From: Hoeflea marina | Lineage (GTDB): Bacteria; Pseudomonadota; Alphaproteobacteria; Rhizobiales; Rhizobiaceae | Direction of reading: 5' to 3' | Length of the DNA: 64,000 nt | Assembly (NCBI RefSeq): GCF_003182275.1 | Contig: NZ_QGTR01000001.1 | Location: 1,346,281 to 1,410,280, forward strand | Shown: piece by piece, positions 48,872 to 59,423 of the stretch | Position numbering within the stretch: the stretch's first letter is position 1 | How the letters are laid out: each line of letters starts with the position of its first letter | The notes under the pieces: generated by a model | What the model was told of the DNA's origin: nothing | Databases searched by the model: none | What the model saw: the letters and a program-made list of their open reading frames with translations, nothing else | Translations under genes and position numbers: made by a program

Positions 48872-50478
48872 GGCCGCCTTCCCGGCAATGTGCGGCGCGG
48901 CTTGACCGGCAGTCTGAGCCCCATCGGCGGCTCGGCAAACAGCGCCCCATCCATGGTCTTGAGGTTTTCGGAAACCAGAAGCGGGAAATCCGCCTGATCG
49001 AGCACGTCGCGCTCAAGATCCATGCCCGGCGCAATCTCGGTGACCATCACGCCGTTCGGCGTCAGCCGCATGACGCAGCGCTCGGTGACATAGGTGATGT
49101 CCTGCCCCTGCAGCACCGCGCGCGGGCCGGAGAAGGTGACGTGTTCCACCTCGGCGACCAGCTTCTTGAGCTTGCCTTCCTTGTCGATCGTCAGCCTGCC
49201 GTCGGCGACGGAAAGCTTTGCCCCCGCATTGAACATGCCGGAGAAGACGATCTTCCTCGCCCGCGCGGTGATGTCGACGAAGCCCCCGGCTCCGGCGGTG
49301 ACATGCGGCCGGAACGACAGCTTCGAGACATTGACCGAACCGTCTGCGCCGATCTCGAGGAAGGAGAGCAGCGAGGCATCGAAGCCGCCGCCCTGGAAGT
49401 AGGTGAACTGGTAGGGCGACGGCATGAAGGCGTCGGCGTTCGAGGCACAGCCGAAGGCGAAGTCGAGGAGCGGGATCCCCCCCACGGCGCCCTGCTCGAT
49501 CACCCAGGTCACCGACCCGTGCAGGCCTTCCTCGATCAGGATCCGCGGCACATTGGCCGAGATGCCGAAGCCGAGATTGACCGCGCTGCCCGTTTCCAGT
49601 TCCTGCGCCACGCGCCGGGCGATCACCTTCTGGACATTGAACTCCGGCACCCGGAAGCTGCTCAATGGCCGGAAGATCTCGCCTGAGATCGCCGGGTCGT
49701 ATTGCGTCTGCGTCGTCTGCTTCTGCTCCGGATCGACGATGACGTAATCGACCAGCATGCCCGGCACGCGGACGTCGTGTGGCTTCAGCGAGCCCGACTT
49801 GGTCACCCGCTTGACCTGGGCGATGACGATGCCGCCATTGTTGCGCGCCGCCAGCGCCTGGTCGAGGCCGCCGAGATAGGCGCCCTCGTGCTCATAGGTG
49901 AGATTGCCTTCCTCGTCGGCGGTGGTGGCGCGGATGATCGCCACCTGCGGCGCGATCGCCTTGAAATAGAGCCACGTCTCCCCGTCGAACTCGACCTTCT
50001 CGACCAGCGGCGCCGCCGCTGCGAGCTCGTTCATGGCGCAGCCCTGGCGGTCCGGATCGACGAATGTCTCGAGCCCGACCTTGGTCAGCACGCCCGGCCG
50101 CTTGGCCGCCGCTTCCCGGTGCATGTCGAACAGGATGCCCGAGGGCACGTTGTAGGCGGCGATCTCGTTGGCGCCGATCATCTGCCAGATCAGCGGCGGC
50201 TCGGACGTCGACGGGCCGGACGGATAGGAGCCGCCGATGATGCGCTTCAACAGCCCTGCCCTGGCGATGTGGTCGATGCCCTTGATGCCGCTCATGTCGC
50301 CGGCTGCGATCGGGTGCAGCGTGGTCAGATCGCGCGGATGGCCGCTCGCCTCGAAGCGCTCGCCGATGGCCTTCAGCATCAGGTCCGGACAGCCAAGCCC
50401 GCTCGACGAGGACACGGAGACGACTGCATTGTCGGGGATCAGGCTGGCCGCATCGGCGGGAGAGATGACCTTGCTCAT
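48868..50478 (-). CDS. fused acyl-CoA:acetate/3-ketoacid CoA-transferase
   Basis: 536 aa from ATG at 50478. Class I CoA-transferase with both halves in one chain (alpha about 1-290, beta about 290-520), as in propionate CoA-transferase. GLGCPDLM near the N-terminus and VNLGFGISANVPRIL in the second half. The catalytic glutamate is Glu328 in WVIEQGAVGGIP. Moves CoA between carboxylates. 4-bp gap from the Gfo/Idh gene. Confidence 0.92.
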   Translation of the reverse strand: MSKVISPADAASLIPDNAVVSVSSSSGLGCPDLMLKAIGERFEASGHPRDLTTLHPIAAGDMSGIKGIDHIARAGLLKRIIGGSYPSGPSTSEPPLIWQMIGANEIAAYNVPSGILFDMHREAAAKRPGVLTKVGLETFVDPDRQGCAMNELAAAAPLVEKVEFDGETWLYFKAIAPQVAIIRATTADEEGNLTYEHEGAYLGGLDQALAARNNGGIVIAQVKRVTKSGSLKPHDVRVPGMLVDYVIVDPEQKQTTQTQYDPAISGEIFRPLSSFRVPEFNVQKVIARRVAQELETGSAVNLGFGISANVPRILIEEGLHGSVTWVIEQGAVGGIPLLDFAFGCASNADAFMPSPYQFTYFQGGGFDASLLSFLEIGADGSVNVSKLSFRPHVTAGAGGFVDITARARKIVFSGMFNAGAKLSVADGRLTIDKEGKLKKLVAEVEHVTFSGPRAVLQGQDITYVTERCVMRLTPNGVMVTEIAPGMDLERDVLDQADFPLLVSENLKTMDGALFAEPPMGLRLPVKPRRTLPGRRP

Positions 50479-50482
50479 GCGC

Positions 50483-52527
<2,045 letters not shown>

Positions 52528-52563
52528 GATCCGGATGTCTCCTCCCTGTTGCCGGCAAGCATA

Positions 52564-52579
52564 ATTGGAACGTTCCAAT
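52564..52579. promoter_or_regulatory. perfect LacI-type operator, copy 1
   Basis: ATTGGAACGTTCCAAT is a 16-bp perfect palindrome with the CG centre of LacI-family operators, 37 bp upstream of the lacI start. Identical in sequence to copy 2 at 52770. Confidence 0.85.
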
Positions 52580-52769
52580 ACTGTCAACGGGGGATGGCAA
52601 AATTTCGACCTTGCGTGACACGGACGCAAATTGCCGCGCATCCGGACTCAGCTTCGATAGGAATGCTGTTTCACATATGTTTTACTGGCCATTCTGCGAA
52701 ATCCGAGCCTGTCCGTGGGCGCCATGCGCCGGAACATGGACGGATTTTGGGGCCCGGCCCGGCTTGATA

Positions 52770-52785
52770 ATTGGAACGTTCCAAT
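52770..52785. promoter_or_regulatory. perfect LacI-type operator, copy 2
   Basis: The same 16-bp palindrome, 31 bp upstream of the DUF993 start and 206 bp (centre to centre) from copy 1. Paired operators on one control region allow repression loops. Confidence 0.85.
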
Positions 52786-52816
52786 GTATCTGGAGAAAAT
52801 TCCGAGGAGGATTCCG

Positions 52817-53983
52817 ATGCGCCAGACCCTGTCCCTGCCCGGCCACGACCGTTCGCTGAGCCCCTACGCGCTCACTGGTACGCCACCGACGCTGCCCGCG
52901 AACCCGCCCCGCTTCAACCGCCAGGCCTATGCCGCCGCCCATGTCGTCTCCGACCCCTTCGCCGAGCGCACGCCCTGGGGCCATGCTGCCATCGACTGGG
53001 ACGCCACCCTTGCCTTCCGGCATCATCTCTGGAGCCTCGGCTTCTCTGTCGCCGAGGCGATGGACACCGCCCAGCGCGGCATGGGCGTGAACTGGGAGCA
53101 GGCAGCCGAACTGATCCGACGCTCGGTGGCCGAATCGCGGTCCGTCTCCGGCGCCGGCATCGCCTGCGGCGCCGGCACCGATCATCTCGACCCGGTTTCG
53201 GCCCGGTCGCTCGACGATGTCATCGCCGCCTACGAAACCCAGTTCGAGGTCATCGAATCCTGCGGCGGCCGCACGATCGTAATGGCAAGCCGCGCGCTCG
53301 CCCGGCTTGCCCGCTCCGCCGACGACTACCGCCATGTCTATGGTCGCATTCTCTCCCAGGCACGCGAGCCGGTGATCCTGCACTGGCTGGGCGACATGTT
53401 CGATCCGCAACTGGCCGGTTACTGGGGCGCCGACCGCTTCGAGGACACGCTGGAAACGGTGCTGTCCATCATCAATGCCCATCCCGGCAAGGTCGCCGGC
53501 ATCAAGATCTCGCTGCTCGAGGCGGGCAAGGAGATCGCGCTGCGCGACCGCCTGCCCGAAGGCGTCGTCTGCTTCACCGGCGACGATTTCAATTATGCCG
53601 AGATGATCGAGGGCGATGTCCGAGGCCACAGCCACGCGCTGCTCGGCATCTTCGACGCCATCGCGCCCAATGCTTCCAGTGCGCTTGCGGCGCTGGCCCG
53701 CGGCGACGTGGACGACTTCCGCGCCATCCTCGCCCCCACCGTGCCGCTGTCGCGAAAGATCTTCGAGGCGCCGACGCAGTACTACAAGGCTGGAATTGTC
53801 TTTCTCGCCTGGCTCAACGGCCACCAGGATCATTTCACCATGCCGGGCGGCATGCAGTCGGCCCGCGGAATCGTCCACTATGCCGAGATCTTCCGGCTCG
53901 CCGATCGGGCCGGCGCGCTGGCCCGGCCCGACCTGGCGGTGGAGCGCATGCGGGTGTTGCTGGCAACCGCCGGGGTGGCCTGA
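52817..53983 (+). CDS. DUF993 family, dihydrodipicolinate-synthase-like protein
   Basis: 388 aa from ATG at 52817, with GAGGAGG upstream. Matches the DUF993 family, distant TIM-barrel relatives of class I aldolases: SPYALTGTPPTLPANPPRFNRQAYAAAHVVSDP, PWGHAAIDWDATLAFRHHLWSLGFSVAEAMDTAQRGMG, ACGAGTDH, VILHWLGDMFDPQLAGYWG, and VAGIKISLLEAGKE, whose Lys sits where the aldolase Schiff-base lysine would be. The reaction is unproven; members usually lie with Gfo/Idh enzymes and sugar-isomerase genes. Controlled by the adjacent LacI protein through copy 2 of the operator. Confidence 0.9.
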   Translation: MRQTLSLPGHDRSLSPYALTGTPPTLPANPPRFNRQAYAAAHVVSDPFAERTPWGHAAIDWDATLAFRHHLWSLGFSVAEAMDTAQRGMGVNWEQAAELIRRSVAESRSVSGAGIACGAGTDHLDPVSARSLDDVIAAYETQFEVIESCGGRTIVMASRALARLARSADDYRHVYGRILSQAREPVILHWLGDMFDPQLAGYWGADRFEDTLETVLSIINAHPGKVAGIKISLLEAGKEIALRDRLPEGVVCFTGDDFNYAEMIEGDVRGHSHALLGIFDAIAPNASSALAALARGDVDDFRAILAPTVPLSRKIFEAPTQYYKAGIVFLAWLNGHQDHFTMPGGMQSARGIVHYAEIFRLADRAGALARPDLAVERMRVLLATAGVA

Positions 53984-54120
53984 TCAGGCGGCGCCGCCGC
54001 CCGCGCCCTCCGCGGCTGCCGGCCTCAGGGTCAGATCTTGAACGACAGCTTAACCATCCGCAAAGCATTTCACCCTAGGAGTATGAGCGAAAACGGTTAT
54101 ACGAGCGGGGCAGGCAGTTG

Positions 54121-55191
54121 ATGGCGGCGGCGACGGCCAGGAAATCGGACATGCGGGACATTGCCACTGTCGTTCTTGCCACCATGCGCAAGCGCGGCAT
54201 TTCGGCGTTGCCGCGCAACTACGAATTGATTTACGAATCGATCCTCAATTCCGACCCGACTCTCTCCCTGGCGCTCAACGGCGTGACCGATCCCTCCGAC
54301 CAGGCTGCGCTGGATGCCCTGTGTCGCGCCCATCTGCCCCATCTCTACCAGGCGACAGTCAGCGATGCAGCCCTCGACCACCTGAAGACCGAGGCGAAGA
54401 CGATGCTGGCCGTGCTCGACGAGCAGCAGGCCGAGATCAGCCGCTATTCGCTGCTCCTGGCGGAGAGCAACAAGCGCATCCTGTCCAAGAGCACCTCGAG
54501 CACCCGGATCCTGGCCGACATCCTCGGAGCCTTGCAGGCCTCCACCGACGACAAGGTCGAACATGGCAGGACCGCCATCGACCAGGCCGGCGAGAGCAGC
54601 CTGGAGATGCGGCGGATCCGGCAGGAACTCGACGAATACAAGCGCATCGCCAACACCGACGCGCTGACCAGGCTGCCCAATCGCCGCGCCTTCGACGAAC
54701 AGCTGGCCGAGATCTACAACGACGCCAGGCCGCTCGCCGCCACCGCGCTGATCGTCATGGACATCGACCATTTCAAGCGCTTCAACGACACCTATGGCCA
54801 CGCCGTCGGCGATCAGGTCCTTGGACTGGTTGCCGCCATCCTCAAGGCCGCGCTGCGCAAGGACGCCTTCGCCGCGCGCATCGGCGGCGAGGAATTCGCC
54901 ATTCTGGTGATGGCGGCCAAGCCGCAGGCGATCCAGGACATGGCCGACGCGTTGCGTCTGATGATCGCCAGGACCCCGTTGAAGAACCCGAAGACCGGCG
55001 CCAGCTTCGGCAGGATCACGGTCTCGCTCGGCCTGTGCATGTCCGACCAGGCCGACGATCCCTTCGATTTCTACAGCAAGGCCGACATCGCGCTCTACGG
55101 CGCGAAAGCCGGCGGCCGCAATCGCATGGTGCAGTATCGCCCCAATCTCGAAGCCGAGTTCGACGCCAACCGCCTGCTTTACGCTGGCTGA
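54121..55191 (+). CDS. cytosolic diguanylate cyclase (GGDEF domain)
   Basis: 356 aa from ATG at 54121; ATG 54151 with AGGAAA upstream is an alternative. No membrane helices. An N-terminal helical region (RDIATVVLATMRKRGISALPRNYELIYES), found in rhizobial GGDEF proteins, leads through a coiled coil (about 95-175) into a GGDEF domain: ANTDALTRLPNRRAFDEQL, DIDHFKRFNDTYGHAVGDQVL and active site GGEEF. The inhibitory RxxD site reads RKDA, so feedback inhibition is probably lost. A 12-codon ORF (54083-54121) ends in a TGATG overlap with the first ATG. Confidence 0.88.
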   Translation: MAAATARKSDMRDIATVVLATMRKRGISALPRNYELIYESILNSDPTLSLALNGVTDPSDQAALDALCRAHLPHLYQATVSDAALDHLKTEAKTMLAVLDEQQAEISRYSLLLAESNKRILSKSTSSTRILADILGALQASTDDKVEHGRTAIDQAGESSLEMRRIRQELDEYKRIANTDALTRLPNRRAFDEQLAEIYNDARPLAATALIVMDIDHFKRFNDTYGHAVGDQVLGLVAAILKAALRKDAFAARIGGEEFAILVMAAKPQAIQDMADALRLMIARTPLKNPKTGASFGRITVSLGLCMSDQADDPFDFYSKADIALYGAKAGGRNRMVQYRPNLEAEFDANRLLYAG

Positions 55192-55339
55192 ACCTCACAG
55201 CCGATCTCACCATGGCCCGGCGTCGGGGTCAGCGCCGCTGCCGCGCCGCGCGGCGCCATTGGCGCCCGCATGCCGCTTGATATGACCGCGCGCTTGCCGC
55301 TAGGGTGCCGCACAGCGTGACCTGACCGGAGTGACTGGC

Positions 55340-55813
55340 GTGAGCAAAGAGATGACGACACTTGAATCGCTTCTGGATGAGGAAGAGCGGATCCAGTTCG
55401 CGCACTTCGATCATGACCTTGCCATGCAGATCGGCCTGGAACTGGTGTCGCGCGCGCGCGCCGATGCCCTGGCAATCGCCATAGATGTCTCCGCCTTCGG
55501 CCAATGCCTGTTTCACGCCGCCATGCCGGGCGCCTCGCCCGACAACGCGGCATGGATCAGGCGCAAGATCAACGTCGTGCACCGCTTCGGCCGCAGTTCT
55601 ATGTATATGGGTGAGCTGTGCCGCTCCAGGGGCACCACGCTGGAAGAGAAATACATGGTGGACCCCAGCGAGTTCTCGCCCCACGGCGGCTCATTCCCGG
55701 TGCGTCTGCGCGGTTCGGGTCTCGTCGGCACGGTCACGGTCTCCGGCCTGCCGCAACTCGACGACCACCGGCTGGTGGTCAGCGTGCTCGAGCAGGTGCT
55801 TTCGGGCGACTGA
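55340..55813 (+). CDS. UPF0303/heme-degrading-domain-like protein
   Basis: 157 aa if started at GTG 55340 (GGAG 8 nt upstream); GTG 55331 and ATG 55352 are alternatives. Matches the UPF0303/DUF336-type fold: FDHDLAMQIGLELVSRARADALAIAIDVSAFGQCLFHAAMPG, then RRKINVVHRFGRSS and GGSFPVRLRGSGLVGTVTVSGLPQLDDHRLVVSVL. Related proteins bind heme or act in glc operons; function here unknown. Stands alone before a repeat cluster. Confidence 0.85.
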   Translation: MSKEMTTLESLLDEEERIQFAHFDHDLAMQIGLELVSRARADALAIAIDVSAFGQCLFHAAMPGASPDNAAWIRRKINVVHRFGRSSMYMGELCRSRGTTLEEKYMVDPSEFSPHGGSFPVRLRGSGLVGTVTVSGLPQLDDHRLVVSVLEQVLSGD

Positions 55814-55824
55814 CGCCGGATGCC

Positions 55825-55889
55825 GGGGACAGTTTACTTTTGCCGCCGCACCAGGCCATGAGGCACAATGCCAAAAATAAACTGTCCCC
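55825..55889. repeat. 18-bp inverted repeat pair
   Basis: GGGGACAGTTTACTTTTG (55825-55842) and its reverse complement with one mismatch (55872-55889) flank a 29-nt spacer. A decayed third copy (AAACCGTCCCC) is near 56099. The GGGGACAGTTTA-type end is common in dispersed bacterial palindromic repeats. Confidence 0.7.
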
Positions 55890-55930
55890 CACCCCCGGCC
55901 ACGCAGCTGAGCCAGGGGTTCGCACGGCAC

Positions 55931-56072
55931 CGTCACCCCGGCCCCCGAGCCGGGGTCCAGAGACCCGCGCGTCCGCGCTTTGAGAGACTTCTTTTTCCGA
56001 GATCACTCTCAGGAGTCCCCCGGCTCGCGGACGCGAGCCCGCTGGATGCCGGCTCGGGGGCCGGCACGACGG
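55931..56072. repeat. about 140-bp imperfect palindromic element
   Basis: The outer arms CCGGCCCCCGAGCCGG...TCCAG and their reverse complement CTGGA...CCGGCTCGGGGGCCGG pair. Inner arms CGCGTCCGCG and CGCGGACGCG pair again. It folds into a long stem with a central loop. Non-coding, likely a REP/MITE-like dispersed element. Confidence 0.65.
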
Positions 56073-56121
56073 TAGAGAGGGCGCGCCGTACCAGAGCAAA
56101 CCGTCCCCGACCTCCGCTCTG

Positions 56122-57495
56122 CTAGCGGATGCCCACCGTCAGCTCGTAGGACGCGCCGCCGCGGGTGGAGCCGACGACGATCCGGTAGTCGCCGTCGAGC
56201 GGCAGCGGGCCGCGCCACACCCGCGCGTCGTCGCCATCGCTCGCACCCGGCAATTGCGTTCCGTCCGGCGCCTCGATCTGGAACACCGCATTGTCCTCGA
56301 TCGACTGCATGTCGAGGCTCATGGTCTGGCCCGCGCTGGCGCCGATCGTGTAGACGGCCTGCTCGCCGCGCGCGATGCCGCCATTGACGACGGCGCTGCT
56401 TGCGCCCGGTTCGAAGCGGATGGCCGTGGCGGACGCGGATCCGGCATCGACGGCGTCGGTCGCCTCGGCCGGTCGCCAGTCGTTGACGACAAGCACCGCG
56501 CCGTTTTCGCCCGCCGCCATGCTCGAGGTGATCAGCAGGTTGTCCTCGAGCGCGATGACATCGCGCGCCGTGTAGTCGCCGGTCGTGAGCCGGATGGTCC
56601 GCAGCAGGTCCAGCGTCTGTGCCGACAGCACGAAGATGGTGCCCTTCTCGCCGATCGCCACCAGATGGTCCGCGTCGGCAAGCATCTGCATCACCATTTC
56701 CGGCAGCGAGGCGCGCGCCGCCTCCTCCATCCTGTCGGGATCGAACATCACCACGAGCCCGTCGTCGTTGTTCTCGTCGACCCGGCCTCCCGCAAACACA
56801 TGCGCCGAATTCGAGGCCATGGCCCAGGTGGAAAGCCCCGGCACGGTGATGTCGCCCACTTCCGCCGTGCGGCTGTCATAGACATTGACCAGCCCGCCGC
56901 GGGCGTGACCGACCCAGATCTCCAGCCCCATCGCGGCGAGCGAGGTCGCCCATTCGCCGAGATTGCTCGATTTCGTCTGCTTGCCGGTGCGGGCGTCGAT
57001 GCCGATGACCCGCGAACTCTCCGAGCTGCAGGCCGGCTGCGTCAGAACCCACAGGCCGCCGTCTCCGGCAATCATCCTGTCCGGGCATTCGCCAAGCTTG
57101 GCAAGCGTGGTGACCTTGTCATTCGCGCCAATGGAACTCACGAGCTTGTCGGTCGCCACCAGCGCAAAGACGCCGCCCTCGCGCGGCGCCACCATGCTGG
57201 TGGGCAGCCGCCCGATCTTGACGTGCTTGATCAGGTCACCGCTGCCGTACTCGATCTTGGCGACGCTCCGCTGACCGCTCTCCGCCACCCAGTAGAACCG
57301 CCCGTCAAAGGCGATGCCCTCGGCCCATTTGCCGACATCGATGACGCCCGGCTCGAGGGTGATCTCGTCCGCCGAGGCCGGCGCGCCCAGCATGCTTCCG
57401 GCAAGCAGTGCCGCGCAGAGCACCGGCGCGAGACGGCGGACCGCGCTGCGGCGAAGGGACCGGGCCCGAAGGTCATTTGCGGCTTTCGAAATCAT
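56122..57495 (-). CDS. secreted beta-propeller protein with PPC-like C-terminal domain
   Basis: 457 aa from ATG at 57495. An arginine-rich n-region and hydrophobic core (LAPVLCAALLAGSMLGAPASA) form a signal peptide. Residues about 40-330 are YncE/quinoprotein-amine-like propeller repeats (GKWAEGIAFDGRFYWVAESG, LGECPDRMIAGDGGLWVLTQPA, LGEWATSLAAMGLEIWVGHARGG). The last 100 residues (RGEQAVYTIGASAGQTMSLDMQS...YRIVVGSTRGGASYELTV) resemble a bacterial pre-peptidase C-terminal domain. Function unknown; extracellular binding is plausible. Confidence 0.72.
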   Translation of the reverse strand: MISKAANDLRARSLRRSAVRRLAPVLCAALLAGSMLGAPASADEITLEPGVIDVGKWAEGIAFDGRFYWVAESGQRSVAKIEYGSGDLIKHVKIGRLPTSMVAPREGGVFALVATDKLVSSIGANDKVTTLAKLGECPDRMIAGDGGLWVLTQPACSSESSRVIGIDARTGKQTKSSNLGEWATSLAAMGLEIWVGHARGGLVNVYDSRTAEVGDITVPGLSTWAMASNSAHVFAGGRVDENNDDGLVVMFDPDRMEEAARASLPEMVMQMLADADHLVAIGEKGTIFVLSAQTLDLLRTIRLTTGDYTARDVIALEDNLLITSSMAAGENGAVLVVNDWRPAEATDAVDAGSASATAIRFEPGASSAVVNGGIARGEQAVYTIGASAGQTMSLDMQSIEDNAVFQIEAPDGTQLPGASDGDDARVWRGPLPLDGDYRIVVGSTRGGASYELTVGIR

Positions 57496-58032
57496 TTGAA
57501 TGTCCCATGCTGCTGGTTGGCGCTGCGTGCAAAAGCACGGCGGAATCGCAGCGGTCGGAAATCCGCCACGCCGTGGTTCTAGCAGGGTTTTCGCCGGCAG
57601 CGCCATCCCGGTCCGTCATGGTAAGCACACACGCCCCCTCCGTCGGCTGCGCCGACACCTCCCCCGGTTCGGGGGAGGAAAACCATCGCGCCCGAAGCTG
57701 ATTTATTACCACTGCCTCACCGGCCTCGCCGCCGGTTTTTCCGGCACCGGCCATGCCGTCGGGTTTTCCCTTCTCTTCACTGAGGGTACCGAGCCGGGCC
57801 GGACGCGATCCGTCCCCCTCCCCCTTGAGGGGAGGGGTTAGGGGTGGGGGTATGCAATGGTCGAAACAGGCGAGGCCGCGCCCCCTCCGTCGGCTCCGCC
57901 GACACCTCCCCCGAATTGGGGGAGGAAAACCATCGCGCCCGCCGCCGGGTTTTCCCTCCCCTTTCAGGGGAGGGTGGCCCGAAGGGTCGGGTGGGGTGGG
58001 GCATTCCAGGATGCCGCAAGCACCGCCGGCTT
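57496..58032. repeat. intergenic repeat cluster with two direct 63-bp copies
   Basis: 537 bp without a gene. Copy 1 (57632-57694) and copy 2 (57879-57941) differ at 4 of 63 positions and each contains CCTCCCCC...GGGGGAGG as an internal hairpin. Between and after them lie CCCCTCCCCC/GGGGAGGGG and CCCTCCCC/GGGGAGGG hairpins with GGGTGGGG tails. This pattern is typical of dispersed, transcribed palindromic repeats in rhizobia. Frames through it are spurious. Confidence 0.7.
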
Positions 58033-59403
58033 TCAGCCGAGCACTTCCCTGACCGCTTCCGCCATCGCGGCAACCACCGTATCCGCCTCGGACTTCGAGA
58101 GACACAGCGGCGGCGCGAAGCCGATGATGTCGGCCTGCGGCATGGCGCGGCCGATCACCTTGCGCTTGAGCAGGGCCGCGGCCAGCTGCGGCCCGATCTT
58201 CTTGCTCGGATCATAGAACGCCCGGTCGGTCTTGTCCTCGACCAGCTCGACGGCGCAGAGCATGCCCTCGCCGCGCACATCGCCGACATGGGCATGGTCG
58301 CCGACGGCGTCGCGCATTGCCTCGCGGAAATAGCTGCCCATGGTTCCGGCATTCTCCACCAGGCCCATCGAATCGATGAGCTTGAGATTGGCGACGCCCG
58401 CGGCAGCCCCGATCGGGTGCGCCGAATAGGTCCAGCCATGGCCGATGGCGCCGTTCTCGTCCGTGCCCTGCTCCAGCACCTTCCACACCTTGTCGGAGAT
58501 GATCGATCCCGACAGCGGCGCATAGGCCGAGGTCAGGCCCTTGGCGATGGTGATGATGTCGGATTCGATGCCGTAGTGGTCGGAGCCGAACATCGTGCCG
58601 AGGCGGCCGAAGCCGGTGACGACTTCATCGGCGATCATCAGGATGTCGTGCTTTTTCAGCACGGTCTGGATGGCTTCCCAGTAGCCCGCCGGCGGCGGCA
58701 CCAGGCCGCCGGTGCCGAGCACCGGCTCGCCGATGAAGGCGGCGATGGTGTCTGGGCCTTCGCGCTCGATCAGAGCCTCGAGTTCGCTCACGCAATGGGC
58801 GACGAACTGTGCCTCGGACTGGCTGCGGTCCTCGCGGCGGAAATAGTCCGGCGCGATCGTGTGCTTGACCATCGGCAGCGGCAGGTCGAACTTCTTGTGG
58901 AAGACCTCGAGACCGGTGAGCGAACCGGTCATCAGGCCGGAGCCGTGATAGCCGCGCCAGCGCGACAGGATCTTCTTCTTCTCCGGCCGGCCGAGGATGT
59001 TGTTGTAGTACCAGACGAGCTTGATGTTGGTCTCGTTGGCGTCCGAGCCGCCGAGGCCGAAATAGACCTTCGACATGTTCTTCGGCGCCCGGTCGAGGAC
59101 CATCTTCGACAGCGTGATCGAGGCCTCGGTGCCGTGGCCGACATAGGCGTGGTAATAGGCCAGCTCCTTGGCCTGGGCGGCGATCGCCTCCTGGATCTCG
59201 GTGCGGCCGTAGCCGACATTGACGCAGTATAGCCCGGCGAAGGCGTCGAGCAGCCTGTTGCCGTCGCGGTCCTCGATGAACACGCCCTCGCCGCCGGTGA
59301 TCACCCGCGTCGGCGTTTCGCCGCGGGCGTGCTGGGCGAGATGGGTCGACGGGTGGAAGAAATTCTCCCGGTCCCACTGGGACAGTTGGTCATTGGTCAG
59401 CAT
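58033..59403 (-). CDS. atf: class III PLP aminotransferase of ectoine catabolism (DABA transaminase)
   Basis: 456 aa. Fold type I class III transaminase: DFAG-like LLDAFAGLYCVNVGYG, YFGLGGSDANETNIKL, RWRGYHGSGLMTGSLTG, ADEVVTGFGRLG with Asp259, and PLP lysine Lys288 in ITIAKGLTSAYAPLSG. In ectoine operons the Atf protein converts diaminobutyrate to aspartate semialdehyde, the substrate for the adjacent dehydrogenase; that role is inferred from context. Last gene of the operon. Confidence 0.9.
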   Translation of the reverse strand: MLTNDQLSQWDRENFFHPSTHLAQHARGETPTRVITGGEGVFIEDRDGNRLLDAFAGLYCVNVGYGRTEIQEAIAAQAKELAYYHAYVGHGTEASITLSKMVLDRAPKNMSKVYFGLGGSDANETNIKLVWYYNNILGRPEKKKILSRWRGYHGSGLMTGSLTGLEVFHKKFDLPLPMVKHTIAPDYFRREDRSQSEAQFVAHCVSELEALIEREGPDTIAAFIGEPVLGTGGLVPPPAGYWEAIQTVLKKHDILMIADEVVTGFGRLGTMFGSDHYGIESDIITIAKGLTSAYAPLSGSIISDKVWKVLEQGTDENGAIGHGWTYSAHPIGAAAGVANLKLIDSMGLVENAGTMGSYFREAMRDAVGDHAHVGDVRGEGMLCAVELVEDKTDRAFYDPSKKIGPQLAAALLKRKVIGRAMPQADIIGFAPPLCLSKSEADTVVAAMAEAVREVLG

Positions 59404-59423
59404 CGTGTTTCCTTTCTGAAATG

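Noticed and set aside
57844-59232. A 462-codon + strand frame through the repeats
   Set aside because: Starts in repeat DNA and is antisense to the aminotransferase gene.
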